64,000 nucleotides of DNA from Lachnospiraceae bacterium (GCA_022799755.1 JAAWOU010000002.1:43454-107453); one strand, 5' to 3'. Counted from the stretch's first letter, positions 48,261-58,470 are shown. The notes: generated by a model from the sequence alone, not told the origin. Translations and numbers: made by a program.

Positions 48261-50789
48261 ATGGGGAAGAGGAGAATGAAAGGCATGGGAGGGGCTGCCC
48301 TGGTTCTGGCCTGGACTCTGACGGCAGGTTTGTGCGCCTGCGGGGATGAGGATGCCGGGCAGCGAAATGATACGGCGCGAAACGGCGGGGCCCGGACAGA
48401 GACTTTAGCCACGGAATCGGAGGAGACAATGGAAAGGATAAGCTATCTGCAGAACCCCATTTCCGGCGTCAGGGAGGACACCTGGTATGACTACGGTACC
48501 GGGGATCCTTTTGTGATGCGGTACAATGGGGCGTATTATCTGTACATGAGTACAAGGGACACGGAGAGCGGGGTGAAATGCTTCCGCTCGCGGGATCTGG
48601 TAAACTGGAGCTATCAGGGGCTGTGCTGCACGGAGGAGATCACAAAGGGAGCCTACGCCCCGGAGGTGGTGTACTACAACGGCAGCTTCTACATGTACAC
48701 CTCCCCGGCAGGAAACGGGCATTATGTGTTAAAGAGCGACTCCCCCACGGGACCGTTTCTGAAAGATTCGGATAATTTCGGGCTGTCTATAGACGGCTCT
48801 GTCTTCATAGACGACGACGGAAAATGGTATTTTCTCCACGCCGGAGACAACTGCATCCTGGCAAACGAGATGACGGCGCCCAACGAGGTAAGCCCGGTGT
48901 CCAAATCCACCAACACCTCCATGGGAGGCTGGACGGAAGGGGCCATGACCGTCAAACATGACGGCCGTTACTATATGACTTATACGGGGAATCATGTGTT
49001 CAGCAAAGGATACCGCATCAACTACGCGGTGGGAGACAGCTTCGCAAATGTGGCTCCCTCGCCGGACAATCCGGCCCTGGTCCATACCCTGGGGGAGACT
49101 TACGGCATCGGACACAGCTCCACGGTAAAGGGCCCGGATCTGGACAGCTATTATATCGTATACCATACTTTGACGGGACGCGCCAGGGAGGGCATGCCCA
49201 AACGGGAGATGAATATAGACAGAATTGTCTTCAACGGGGACAGGATGGAGATCCTGGGACCTACGGTCACGGAGCAGCAATTCCCTGACTTTCCGGAGAT
49301 TTACGCCTGGTTTGAACAGGGGGAAGATCTGGCGGGCTGGGAGATACAGGGAGAGGGTGCGGTGACAGAAGACGCCGGGACCGGAGGAGCGCTGCATTTG
49401 ACAGCCGGGAGCCGGATCCTGAGCAAAGAGTCTCTGGGGGACGAATTCACGGCAGAGTACAATTTGCGCTCCCCGGACGGATGCGGCCGGATAGGAGGCT
49501 ATTTCCACTACATGGACGAGGACAATTACGGAGCCTTTGAGATCGACTTAGGCAGCGGAGAAGTCCGGGCCGTTACCGTGGAGGCAGGCAAGGCCGCAAG
49601 GCAGGAGATGACATTGCCGGAGAGCTTCGGGGAGCCTGCGGACTTCGGGGTGAACCAGACCTTTCAGGTGGAGAAGAAAAACGGCGTGTATACCCTGTAT
49701 TTTCAGGACAAAGCGCTGGGGACTTTCCGGTGCGGGCTGCAGGCGGGGGCGTTCGGGTACTTTGCGGAGGGCTGCGAGGCTGTCTTCGGGTACATCGGAG
49801 CCAGTGGCGCTGCGGGCGGAGACAGCGCCTGTACCTATGAGAAGCCTCTGCCCGGGAGGGTCCAGGGGATCCATACCTGCAATCTGTCCGGTCAGGCCCG
49901 GCCCGGGGAGGGGATCGAGGGAAGCCAAAGCCTGTTCCTCGGCGCTGAGGGCAGCTACGGGGAGTATCGGGTGAGAGTGGAGGAGGACGGACTTTACAAT
50001 TTCTCCGTGCTGTATGCGGCGGAGACGGACGCGGCGTACGATATTTACCTGGACGGGACGGCGCTTCTAAGCCAGGCGGCGCCGGCGCCCGGGACCCAGG
50101 GGGATTACCGCACCGCCTGTCTGCAGGCCCTGAAGCTGGAAAAAGGGACCCACACCCTGAGGCTGGAAGTGCGCCGGGGCGCCCTGGCCGTATCCTCGTT
50201 TACGGTCTCTCCCTATGAAGAGGTGGAGGAGCTTGTGGTGGAATATGAGGTCATGGCGGACGATGCGCTGCTCTATTCCGACGGCACATGGCGGATACAG
50301 GACGGGGTCTTAAAGCTGACGGATCCCTCCAGGCCTGTGGGAAAGCGCCTGTATGGAAGCGAAGCTTACGGGGATTACGCGGCGGAGGCGGATATTACGC
50401 CGCTGGACGAGGACATGGATATAGGCATTCTGTTCCGGGCGGGGAATCCCGCCAAGGGAGGCGCCGGGGACGACGCGGTCAAAGGGACTTATTTTGTCCA
50501 GGGATATTACGCGGGGATGACCCGAAACGGTCTCTGCCTGCTGAAGATAAACTACGGGCGGGAAGAGCTAGCAAAGGTACCCATGGAGTTTGCCGCAAAT
50601 GAGACATATCATATGAAAGTGGAGGCGGAGGGCTGCAGGATACGCGTCTACATCGGGGACAGACTCTGCCTGGAATATGAGGACCAAGAGAGGCCTTTCC
50701 TCTGGGGAAGCGCGGGAGTGAGGGGGTTTCTGTGCGAAGCACAGATCGACCGTTTCCGGATAGCGGGGCCAGACCGAAATCCCAAGTAA
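48261..50789 (+). CDS. Surface lipoprotein glycoside hydrolase family 43 with C-terminal sugar-binding/LamG-like domains
   Basis: Lipobox LTAGLCACGDE; YDYGTGDPFVMRYNGAYYLYMST, GAYAPEVVYYNGSFYMYTSP; CBM6-like EYRVRVEEDGLYNFSVLYAAE...KLEKGTHTLRLEVRRG. Confidence 0.88.
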   Translation: MGKRRMKGMGGAALVLAWTLTAGLCACGDEDAGQRNDTARNGGARTETLATESEETMERISYLQNPISGVREDTWYDYGTGDPFVMRYNGAYYLYMSTRDTESGVKCFRSRDLVNWSYQGLCCTEEITKGAYAPEVVYYNGSFYMYTSPAGNGHYVLKSDSPTGPFLKDSDNFGLSIDGSVFIDDDGKWYFLHAGDNCILANEMTAPNEVSPVSKSTNTSMGGWTEGAMTVKHDGRYYMTYTGNHVFSKGYRINYAVGDSFANVAPSPDNPALVHTLGETYGIGHSSTVKGPDLDSYYIVYHTLTGRAREGMPKREMNIDRIVFNGDRMEILGPTVTEQQFPDFPEIYAWFEQGEDLAGWEIQGEGAVTEDAGTGGALHLTAGSRILSKESLGDEFTAEYNLRSPDGCGRIGGYFHYMDEDNYGAFEIDLGSGEVRAVTVEAGKAARQEMTLPESFGEPADFGVNQTFQVEKKNGVYTLYFQDKALGTFRCGLQAGAFGYFAEGCEAVFGYIGASGAAGGDSACTYEKPLPGRVQGIHTCNLSGQARPGEGIEGSQSLFLGAEGSYGEYRVRVEEDGLYNFSVLYAAETDAAYDIYLDGTALLSQAAPAPGTQGDYRTACLQALKLEKGTHTLRLEVRRGALAVSSFTVSPYEEVEELVVEYEVMADDALLYSDGTWRIQDGVLKLTDPSRPVGKRLYGSEAYGDYAAEADITPLDEDMDIGILFRAGNPAKGGAGDDAVKGTYFVQGYYAGMTRNGLCLLKINYGREELAKVPMEFAANETYHMKVEAEGCRIRVYIGDRLCLEYEDQERPFLWGSAGVRGFLCEAQIDRFRIAGPDRNPK

Positions 50790-50828
50790 TCCTTACACTT
50801 CTGTCAGATTCCTTGGCATTGCCTGAGA

Positions 50829-50858
50829 GAATATGGTACAATGGACTGTACCATATTC
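50829..50858. promoter_or_regulatory. 12-bp perfect dyad overlapping the promoter of the TCS/ABC operon
   Basis: GAATATGGTACA-ATGGAC-TGTACCATATTC; contains putative -10 TACAAT with TTGGCA 18 bp upstream. Confidence 0.7.
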
Positions 50859-50876
50859 CCCGGAGGAGGCGATTGG

Positions 50877-51554
50877 ATGGACACTGTATTTTTGTTGGAG
50901 GACGATGAGGCCATGTGCCGGGGCATTGCTCTGGCCCTGGTCGGCCCGGAGCGGACCGTGGTCTGTGCCGAAACGCTGCAGAAAGGAAGAGAGATTCTCC
51001 GCACAGGAGAGTTTCAGCTGGCGATTCTGGACGTAAATCTCCCGGATGGCAGCGGCCTGGAGCTTTTAAAGGAAAGCAAGAGCCGGTATCCGGATCTCCC
51101 CGTGATCCTCCTCACCGCAAATGACGGGGAGATTGACCAGGTCACGGGCCTGGAGGCCGGGGCGGACGACTATATTACCAAGCCTTTTTCCCTGGCGATT
51201 CTGCGGGCAAGAGTGAATGCCCAGCTGCGCAGGAAAGGCACGGAAAGAAAGGCGATCTGGGAGATGGAGCCTTTTTTGTTTGACTTTGGACGAATGGATT
51301 ACCGGAGGGAGGGCAGACCCATCGACCTGAGCAAAACGGAACAGCGTCTCCTGCGGGTTCTGGTGGAGAATCAGGGGCATGTGGTTCCACGGGAGACCCT
51401 GCTGGACAGAGTCTGGACGGACGGAGCGGAATATGTGGACGAAAACGCCCTGTCGGTGACGGTGAAGCGGCTGCGGGGCAAGCTGGAAGAGAATCCGTCC
51501 CAGCCCAGATGGCTGCGGACAGTCTACGGAATCGGATATATCTGGGAGATATGA
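50877..51554 (+). CDS. OmpR-family response regulator
   Basis: VFLLEDDEAMCRGIALAL...LAILDVNLPDGSGLELLK...KPFSLAILRARVNAQLRRK; wHTH ENALSVTVKRLRGKLEE. Confidence 0.95.
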   Translation: MDTVFLLEDDEAMCRGIALALVGPERTVVCAETLQKGREILRTGEFQLAILDVNLPDGSGLELLKESKSRYPDLPVILLTANDGEIDQVTGLEAGADDYITKPFSLAILRARVNAQLRRKGTERKAIWEMEPFLFDFGRMDYRREGRPIDLSKTEQRLLRVLVENQGHVVPRETLLDRVWTDGAEYVDENALSVTVKRLRGKLEENPSQPRWLRTVYGIGYIWEI

Positions 51555-51582
51555 AAGCGAAGTAGGGAGGCGAGAAATCGAG

Positions 51583-52512
51583 ATGAATCTTTGGCTTGGC
51601 CTGATTGCCGTTATATGCAGCGCGGCGGGAGTCTTGGCGCTGCTCTGCGCCCGGTTATCTGTCCGCCGTTCTAATCTGCGGCTGGAAGAGATGCTGGAGG
51701 CGGCCATGGGGGGGACTTTCCGGGAAAAGAGCTTCAGCGAGGATGTACACTCTGTCACGGAGGCCCGCATGGCTCAGTATCTGGCCTCCAATCAACTTCA
51801 CATCCGGAGGCTGGAGGAGCAGTTGGCTCAGATCAGCGGCCTCCTTTCGGATATTTCCCACCAGGCCCGCACGCCCATGACCAATATCAGTCTCTATGCC
51901 CAGCTTCTGGAGGAGCAGGAGCTGTCCGGGGAGGGCCGGAACCTGGCGGCAGAGCTGGAACGGCAGACGAACAAATTACAGGGCCTGATTGAGGCATTGG
52001 TGCAGTCTTCCCGCCTGGAATCAGGCCTGCTGGTGCTCCATCCCGTCCACGGAGATCTCTCCGCCGCCGGAGCGCGGGCTGCAGAGCAGTACAGGAGCCG
52101 GGCGGAGGAGAAGAGGATTTCCATTGTCCTGGAACTGTGCACGGCTCCTGCCGTGTTTGACGAAAAGTGGACCGAGGAGGCTGTCTGCAATCTGCTGGAC
52201 AATGCCGTGAAGTATACGCCGGAAGGGGGATGTATTACGATTCGCAGTCAAAGCTACGAGCTGTTTTCCAGAATCGATATCGCCGACACAGGCCCCGGCA
52301 TTCCGGAGGAGGAGCAGGCGAAGATTTTCGGGCGGTTCTATCGAGCCTCGGGAGCCTGGAAGCAGGAGGGAATCGGGATCGGCCTCTATCTCACCCGCAA
52401 GATACTGGCCGGCCAGGGGGGCTATGTGAAAGTGAGCAGCGCCCCTGGCCGGGGGAGCACTTTCTCCGTGTTTCTGCCGAAACTTTCGGAGCATTCCGAG
52501 AGGCACACATGA
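51583..52512 (+). CDS. Sensor histidine kinase
   Basis: LLSDISHQARTPMTNISLYAQLLEE; LLDNAVKYTPEGG; DTGPGIPEEEQAKIFGRFYR. Confidence 0.95.
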   Translation: MNLWLGLIAVICSAAGVLALLCARLSVRRSNLRLEEMLEAAMGGTFREKSFSEDVHSVTEARMAQYLASNQLHIRRLEEQLAQISGLLSDISHQARTPMTNISLYAQLLEEQELSGEGRNLAAELERQTNKLQGLIEALVQSSRLESGLLVLHPVHGDLSAAGARAAEQYRSRAEEKRISIVLELCTAPAVFDEKWTEEAVCNLLDNAVKYTPEGGCITIRSQSYELFSRIDIADTGPGIPEEEQAKIFGRFYRASGAWKQEGIGIGLYLTRKILAGQGGYVKVSSAPGRGSTFSVFLPKLSEHSERHT

Positions 52513-52661
52513 GCGCCGAAGAACTGCAGGCCCTGAAGAGCATCCATGGCCGGGAAGCAGAGAGAGAACGGCGCCTGCAGCCGGCGGAAGCCCTGCAGAA
52601 ACGCAAGTTTGCTCCACAGGCTGTCCGAACAGTCACAATATGACAGTTCCGTTATATTTCA

Positions 52662-52707
52662 GAAAGATCCCGGAAAGATTTCTCTGCTATAGTAAGTATG
52701 TTATAAT
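52662..52707 (+). promoter_or_regulatory. Direct repeat and -10 upstream of the ABC gene (activated-promoter layout)
   Basis: GAAAGAT 52662-52668 and 52673-52679 (period 11); TATAAT 52702-52707 with poor -35. Confidence 0.5.
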
Positions 52708-52737
52708 GCAGATATTCGATTCGGAGGTATATGGAAA

Positions 52738-53490
52738 ATGACCGTATTGGAGACAAGAGGACTGAAAAAGTACTACGGAACAGGAGAAAACCAGGTGCGC
52801 GCCCTGGACGGGGTTGACCTGCGGATAGAGGCCGGGGAATTCCTTACGATCGTGGGCACGTCCGGCTCCGGGAAATCCACGCTGCTTCACATGCTGGGAG
52901 GACTGGACAGACCTACCGACGGTAAGGTGGAGGTGGAGGGCAAGGATATCTTTGCCATGAAAGACGAGGCTCTGACCATCTTCAGGCGGCGGAAGATCGG
53001 ATTTGTGTTCCAGGCCTATAACCTGGTGCCCGTCCTGTCGGCCTGGGAGAATATCATCCTGCCTGTCCAGCTGGACAGAGGGCGGGTAGATCAGGACTAT
53101 GTGCGGCAGATCGTCGAACTGCTGGGCCTGGAACAGAAGCTGCACAGTCTTCCAAGCCAGCTCTCCGGCGGCCAGCAGCAGAGGGTGGCGATTGCCCGTG
53201 CGCTGGCCGCGAAGCCCGCCATTCTCTTAGCGGACGAGCCTACCGGGAATCTGGATTCCCGGACCAGCCAGGATGTTTTAAGCCTGATGAAGGTCACATG
53301 CCGGACCTTTTCTCAGACCATGGTGGTAATCACCCACAACGAGGAGATTGCCCAGCTGGCCCACCGGATTGTCCGCATCGAGGACGGGCGGATTGCGGGA
53401 AGCTCGTACGGGAAAGGGCGGGAAGATAGTTCCCTCCCCACAGGCACGCCGCAGCGCGGGAGCGGTGACAAAACAGGAGGTGCGAGATGA
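52738..53490 (+). CDS. ABC transporter ATP-binding protein (MacB/BceA-like)
   Basis: [24 protein letters not shown] Walker [29 protein letters not shown]. Confidence 0.97.
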   Translation: MTVLETRGLKKYYGTGENQVRALDGVDLRIEAGEFLTIVGTSGSGKSTLLHMLGGLDRPTDGKVEVEGKDIFAMKDEALTIFRRRKIGFVFQAYNLVPVLSAWENIILPVQLDRGRVDQDYVRQIVELLGLEQKLHSLPSQLSGGQQQRVAIARALAAKPAILLADEPTGNLDSRTSQDVLSLMKVTCRTFSQTMVVITHNEEIAQLAHRIVRIEDGRIAGSSYGKGREDSSLPTGTPQRGSGDKTGGAR

Positions 53491-56159
53491 TTCGAGTACA
53501 GAACAGAAAGCCCCTGAATCTCATCTCCCGTAAGACATTGAGAGCTTTCGGCGGGCGCAATCTCATCGCCCTGACCGCCATCGCCCTGACATCTGTGCTG
53601 CTCACCGCCCTGTTTACCATCGGAGGCTCCATGCTGGAGACAGTGCAGCAAAGCGCATTCCGCCAGGTAGGCGGGGACTTTCACGGCGGCTTCAAGCGCC
53701 TTACCCTGGCACAGACGGAGGAACTGCGCTCGGACAGTCGGATTCGGGAAAGCGGCGCCCGGCTGGGGGTGGGCGTGCTGAGGAACGCGCCCTTTGACAA
53801 GCAGTACACTGAGGTGAGCTACATGGAGGAAGCGTACGCGGAACACGGCTTCTGCGTGACGACGGAAGGCAGACCGCCTGTCTCCGGAAAGGAAGTCGCC
53901 TGTGACACCCGTGTGCTGGAACTGCTGGGAATTGCGCCAAAAGCAGGGGCGGAGATTTCCCTGACCATTACCCTGGGCGCAGGAGCCGACATGTGGGAGA
54001 TCTCAGATACCTTTACGCTCACCGGCTGGTGGGCCTTTGACGAGGCGTCCGCGGCGGCCAATGTCCGCGTGACGAGAGACTATGCCGAAAGCATCTTCGA
54101 AGACTATGACGTACCGGGGAACAGCGAATTCTCCGGCAGCTGGTTTCTGAATGTGTTTTTATCCTCCTCATCCCATATCCAGGAGGAGCTGCAGAGTCTG
54201 GCTTCGGACCATGGATACCAGAACCGGTCCATGGGAGAGGACGGATACGTGGACATAGGTGTGAACTGGGGATATCTGAAAGAATATAACGACAATACTG
54301 CCGTCAATGATTTGCTGGTGCTGGGCTTCCTGCTTCTGATCGTGATGCTGGCAGGGTATCTGATCATCTACAATATTTTTCAGATTTCCGTCACCAATGA
54401 CATTCGTTTCTACGGCCTGTTGAAAGTCATTGGTACCACGCCGAGACAACTGCGGGGTATCATCAGGCGGCAGGCATTTATCCTCTCCCTGGCGGGCATC
54501 CCCGCGGGACTTATGCTGGGGTGGCTTTTGGGGGGCTGGATTGCTCCCATGATGCAGAATCTGGGGTATTACCGGATTTCCGGTGTCAGCACGGATTTTC
54601 GAATCTTTGTCTTCGCGTCCGCATTTTCCCTCCTTACCGTATTCCTCTCCTGCGCCAGACCGGGCCGGATGGCGGGGAAAGTATCGCCCATCGAGGCGGT
54701 CAGGTACACGGAAGCGGGCCAAGTGGCAGGCAAAAACGGAAAACGAGCTGCGGGCGCAGCTAAGGGCAGGAAGCGATCCAGGGAATACAGCGCCACGCCT
54801 CTTGGCATGGCTGCGGCAAATCTGAACCGAAACCGGAAAAAGACGCTGCTGGCGGTACTCTCCCTGTCTCTGGCGGCAGTGCTGTTTCAGACGGTTTATA
54901 TCCTGGGAAGCGGCTTCGACATGGACAAATTTCTGCAGAAATTTGTGATCACCGACTTTGTGGTGGGGGATGCAAGGTATTTCAGCCAAGACTACAGAGG
55001 CAGTTCCCTGACAGAAAAGGATGTGCAGGAAATCGCCGCCACCGGTTATGCGGCGGAGGGAGGCATTGTCTGGCAGGAGCTGCATGTATCCGCCTCGGTA
55101 TCGGCATCTTATTACCGGGATCAGTGGGGCAGATTCTATGACCCGCAGACACTGGACATGCGCATGGAGCGGCTCCTCCAGCCAGACGGCGGATACAGCC
55201 ACGAAATACAGCTCTATGGCCTGGAGGCCTTTCCCATGGAACAGCTGACTGTCCTGGAGGGGAGTCTGGAGAGCCTGACGGTTCCGTCCGAAAACGCCAT
55301 TGTGGCAATCTATCGGACAGACGATTACGGAACGGTCAGAGAAAGTAGCAATTACGTCTCAGTGGGCGATACGGTGACCGTCCGCTATGAGGAGGACTGG
55401 GTCGTGCGGGCATGGGAGGACGGCAGGGAGCTGACGGCCGAGGAGACCCAATCCACAAATCCGGAGGAATACTATGTTTCGGCCAGCCGATACAGGGAAG
55501 TGACCTATACCGTGGCGGCGCTGGCGACAATGCCGGAGGTTATGGGCAGTCGATATATCAGCGGCCCGGCATTTGTATTGGGGGCGGACGTTCTGCGGCG
55601 GGACAGCAGCGCCCCGGTATGCCTGAACTACCTCTGCAACGTGAAAGAGGGAAAGCTGGAGGACATGGGCAGGTTCCTGGACGGGTATACGAAGAATACG
55701 GCACCGAATCTGGATTACGAGAGCCGGGACAAGTACGATCAAATGTTCGCCGGCCTCAGGAATACGGTGCTGCTTATGGGAGGCATCCTCTCCGGGCTGT
55801 TGATGATCCTGGGGGTGCTGAACTTCCTGAACGGGGAGCTGACATCCATTTGGGCCAGGAAAAAGGAATTTGCCATGCTTCAGGCCGTGGGAATGACCGG
55901 GCGGCAGCTGAAGTGTATGCTGGCGGCGGAGGGAATTTTCCGCGCCCTGCTGGCAGGAGGGATTTCCCTGGTACTGGGGATTTTATCGGGACAAGTGCTG
56001 GCCGGCACGGTGAGCAGGCTGCTCTGGTTCTTCACGTTCCGGCCCAATTTCTGGCCTGTCCTGGGGTTGGAGCTTGTCTACCTGGCTTTGGGTGCGGTCA
56101 TTCCCCTGGCTGTCTATCATTTTGCTGCCAGGCAGACAGTGGTGGAGCGGCTGCGCTAG
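53487..56159 (+). CDS. FtsX-like ABC transporter permease
   Basis: Large protein with two FtsX-type modules (YLIIYNIFQISVTNDIRFYGLLKVIGTTPRQLRGIIRRQ; IWARKKEFAMLQAVGMTGRQLKCML); overlaps the ATPase gene. Confidence 0.93.
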   Translation: MIRVQNRKPLNLISRKTLRAFGGRNLIALTAIALTSVLLTALFTIGGSMLETVQQSAFRQVGGDFHGGFKRLTLAQTEELRSDSRIRESGARLGVGVLRNAPFDKQYTEVSYMEEAYAEHGFCVTTEGRPPVSGKEVACDTRVLELLGIAPKAGAEISLTITLGAGADMWEISDTFTLTGWWAFDEASAAANVRVTRDYAESIFEDYDVPGNSEFSGSWFLNVFLSSSSHIQEELQSLASDHGYQNRSMGEDGYVDIGVNWGYLKEYNDNTAVNDLLVLGFLLLIVMLAGYLIIYNIFQISVTNDIRFYGLLKVIGTTPRQLRGIIRRQAFILSLAGIPAGLMLGWLLGGWIAPMMQNLGYYRISGVSTDFRIFVFASAFSLLTVFLSCARPGRMAGKVSPIEAVRYTEAGQVAGKNGKRAAGAAKGRKRSREYSATPLGMAAANLNRNRKKTLLAVLSLSLAAVLFQTVYILGSGFDMDKFLQKFVITDFVVGDARYFSQDYRGSSLTEKDVQEIAATGYAAEGGIVWQELHVSASVSASYYRDQWGRFYDPQTLDMRMERLLQPDGGYSHEIQLYGLEAFPMEQLTVLEGSLESLTVPSENAIVAIYRTDDYGTVRESSNYVSVGDTVTVRYEEDWVVRAWEDGRELTAEETQSTNPEEYYVSASRYREVTYTVAALATMPEVMGSRYISGPAFVLGADVLRRDSSAPVCLNYLCNVKEGKLEDMGRFLDGYTKNTAPNLDYESRDKYDQMFAGLRNTVLLMGGILSGLLMILGVLNFLNGELTSIWARKKEFAMLQAVGMTGRQLKCMLAAEGIFRALLAGGISLVLGILSGQVLAGTVSRLLWFFTFRPNFWPVLGLELVYLALGAVIPLAVYHFAARQTVVERLR

Positions 56160-56280
56160 GGGTGACGGGCAGAGTTTGCGGGTAGTTCCGCGAGGTGTTT
56201 TCGTGTGTATCACGTTGCTGTGAGCGGGCAGAAAGAGAGAGGAGCTTCCTGCCCGGAATATAATGCCGTTTTACGGGGAA

Positions 56281-56349
56281 TTGCCCGGCAATTTGCCCGG
56301 CAATTTGCCATCCCCCCGGCTTGACACGCATTTTTTACCATGTTATGAT
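56281..56349 (+). promoter_or_regulatory. Tandem palindromes TTGCCCGGCAA upstream of TTGACA-N17-TATGAT
   Basis: TTGCCCGGCAA at 56281-56291 and 56293-56303 (period 12); TTGACA 56321-56326; TATGAT 56344-56349. Confidence 0.65.
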
Positions 56350-56407
56350 GAATGCAGTCAACAGGCGGTTGCGCCTATACAATTGCGAAAGGAACAGAAA
56401 GCGCGAA

Positions 56408-57037
56408 ATGACTACATTCCATAAGATTTTGTTTGTGTTAAAGGCATTCAGGACGATCCCGGCGTACATCATATGGAAAACGTCGAAGAACAAAAACATC
56501 ATTTACCAGGACATGTGTTTTTGGAAAGAAATCAAGCACATGAATATCGAAAATGAATTTGTGCTGTACAGCACCCTGCTGCTGGAGACGGAGGCCTTTC
56601 GGAATGTGGTGCATATGCGGCTGGGGCAGTGCGGCGGTATGGGCAGGATTTTCTTCAGGTATGTGTTTCCCCCTATGAAGACCCTTTCCATCGGCTGCGG
56701 GCATGTAGGGCCAGGGCTGTACATTCAGCATGGTTTTTCCACCATCATAGCCGCGAAATCCGTGGGCGAAAAGTGCTGGATCAACCAGCAGGTCACCATC
56801 GGATTCGAGCAGGACAGACAGCCGGTGATCGGGAATCATGTGCGGGTCTGCACCGGTGCCATTATCATAGGCGACGTTACGGTGGGGGACAATGCCATCG
56901 TCGCGGCGGGAGCGGTAGTGACCCACGATATTCCCGCCGGGGAGATCTGGGGGGGCGTGCCGGCCCGGTTTATCAAAAAGGTGAAAGGATCCTCCTTTGA
57001 CGACCAGAGCGGATCCCATGCGCCGGCACAGGAGTGA
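56408..57037 (+). CDS. Hexapeptide-repeat serine acetyltransferase-like protein
   Basis: GLYIQHGFSTIIAAKSVGEKCWINQQVTIGF...GAIIIGDVTVGDNAIVAAGAVVTHDIPAGEIWGGVPARFIKK. The listed TTG start at 56321 is the -35 box. Confidence 0.85.
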   Translation: MTTFHKILFVLKAFRTIPAYIIWKTSKNKNIIYQDMCFWKEIKHMNIENEFVLYSTLLLETEAFRNVVHMRLGQCGGMGRIFFRYVFPPMKTLSIGCGHVGPGLYIQHGFSTIIAAKSVGEKCWINQQVTIGFEQDRQPVIGNHVRVCTGAIIIGDVTVGDNAIVAAGAVVTHDIPAGEIWGGVPARFIKKVKGSSFDDQSGSHAPAQE

Positions 57038-57145
57038 GTGGAAATTTCGGAGGAATTCCCAAAAGTATTCCCGGTACTTTGGGGGATTCCTTTTTTCGTG
57101 ACAGAGGACAGGTTATTCTGCGGATTGCAGGCGAGGAGGAAGCCC

Positions 57146-57976
57146 ATGAAGATTTCCGTGATTACGGTATGTCTCAATGCCGGAGAGAAGCTCCGGGAGA
57201 CGCTGGAGAATATATTGGAACAAAGCTGCATGGATCTGGAAGTGATCGTAAAGGACGGGGGCAGCACGGACGGTTTTTTGGAAAGTTGGCAGCGGGAGAA
57301 TGCTGCCGGATCCGGGGCGGAAAGGGTCAGGGTCTTCGTGGAAAAGGACAGGGGCATTTACGATGCCATGAACCAGGCCGTGGCCCATGCCAGAGGGGAG
57401 TTTCTGCTGTTTTTAAACTGCGGGGATCTGCTTGATGACAGAGATGTCTTAGAACGGACCTGCAGAGCGCTGGAGGAAGAGGCGAAAGCGGGGACGGACA
57501 TGGACAGACTGATTCTGTACGGGGATACCAAAGGGGAGAAGAATGATGTGGCCATCGCCTCGGCCCCGCAGATTACCGGCTTTACCTGCTACCGGAACAT
57601 CCCCTGCCACCAGTCCTGCTTCTACAGCGCGGCTCTGTGCAGGGAGAGGCCCTATGACTTACGGTACAAAATCCGGGCGGATTACGACCATTTCCTCTGG
57701 TGCTTCTACCGGGCGGGGGCGAAGATGCGCCATATGGACTTCCCGGTGGCAGTCTATGAGGGCGGCGGCTTTTCGGAGCAGCGGGAGAATAGGGCCCTGG
57801 ACAGACAGGAGCACAGGGAGATCACGGCGAAGTATATGGGCAGGTGGGAACTGCTTGGGTACCGGGCCATTATGGCCTGCAGCCTTGCGCCCCTGCGGAC
57901 GGCACTGGCAGAGAGCAGGATGTTCTCCGGATTTTATCACCGGCTGAAAGAGAGGATCTACAGGAGGAAATCTTAA
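57146..57976 (+). CDS. Glycosyltransferase family 2
   Basis: MKISVITVCLNAGEKLRETLENILEQSCMDLEVIVKDGGSTDGFLE...DRGIYDAMNQAVAHARGEFLLFLNCGD. Confidence 0.95.
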   Translation: MKISVITVCLNAGEKLRETLENILEQSCMDLEVIVKDGGSTDGFLESWQRENAAGSGAERVRVFVEKDRGIYDAMNQAVAHARGEFLLFLNCGDLLDDRDVLERTCRALEEEAKAGTDMDRLILYGDTKGEKNDVAIASAPQITGFTCYRNIPCHQSCFYSAALCRERPYDLRYKIRADYDHFLWCFYRAGAKMRHMDFPVAVYEGGGFSEQRENRALDRQEHREITAKYMGRWELLGYRAIMACSLAPLRTALAESRMFSGFYHRLKERIYRRKS

Positions 57977-58002
57977 TTGTCCTGCCATGGGACTTTCGGG
58001 AG

Positions 58003-58458
58003 ATGCATGAAATGATGAAATTAGTGAAATTGAATGTGACAGACAAAAACCAAGTAAAAAGCTTTTTTAGAGAAGTATTTACACAAGAGCCCTGGAATGA
58101 TGATTGGAGTAATGAGAAACAGCTGGATAACTATATGGTTGATCTAATCGGAAATGGTAATTCATTGACATTGGCCTATTTTGATGGGGATGAGCTAGTG
58201 GCTCTTGCAATGGGACATATAAAGCATTGGTATTCGGCAACAGAATATTATGTGGATGAATTATGTGTCAAAACCCGGCGACAGGGGCAGGGCATAGGCG
58301 GAAAATTTATCAGCGCAATTGAACAATATCTTGTAAAGCATGATATAAAAGCAATATTTCTATTGACCGAAAGGGATGTGCCGGCATATGGCTTTTATAA
58401 AAAATGCGGTTTTGAGGAACAGGAAAACAATGTAGCGTTTGCGAAATGGCTGTCTTGA
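58003..58458 (+). CDS. GNAT-family N-acetyltransferase
   Basis: EYYVDELCVKTRRQGQGIGGKFISAIEQYLVKHDIKAIFLLTERDVPAYGFYKKCGFEEQ. Start approximate. Confidence 0.9.
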   Translation: MHEMMKLVKLNVTDKNQVKSFFREVFTQEPWNDDWSNEKQLDNYMVDLIGNGNSLTLAYFDGDELVALAMGHIKHWYSATEYYVDELCVKTRRQGQGIGGKFISAIEQYLVKHDIKAIFLLTERDVPAYGFYKKCGFEEQENNVAFAKWLS

Positions 58459-58470
58459 CTTCTGCAATGA

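Noticed and set aside
47294-48412. 372-aa antisense ORF, and similar long antisense ORFs (5940-6872, 34261-35352, 40667-41701, 54168-55202)
   Set aside because: Opposite clear coding genes; His/Gln/Pro/Arg-rich mirror composition typical of GC-rich complement frames.
56321-56407. N-terminal 29 aa of the listed acetyltransferase ORF
   Set aside because: The TTG start coincides with the -35 TTGACA; ATG at 56408 is more plausible.
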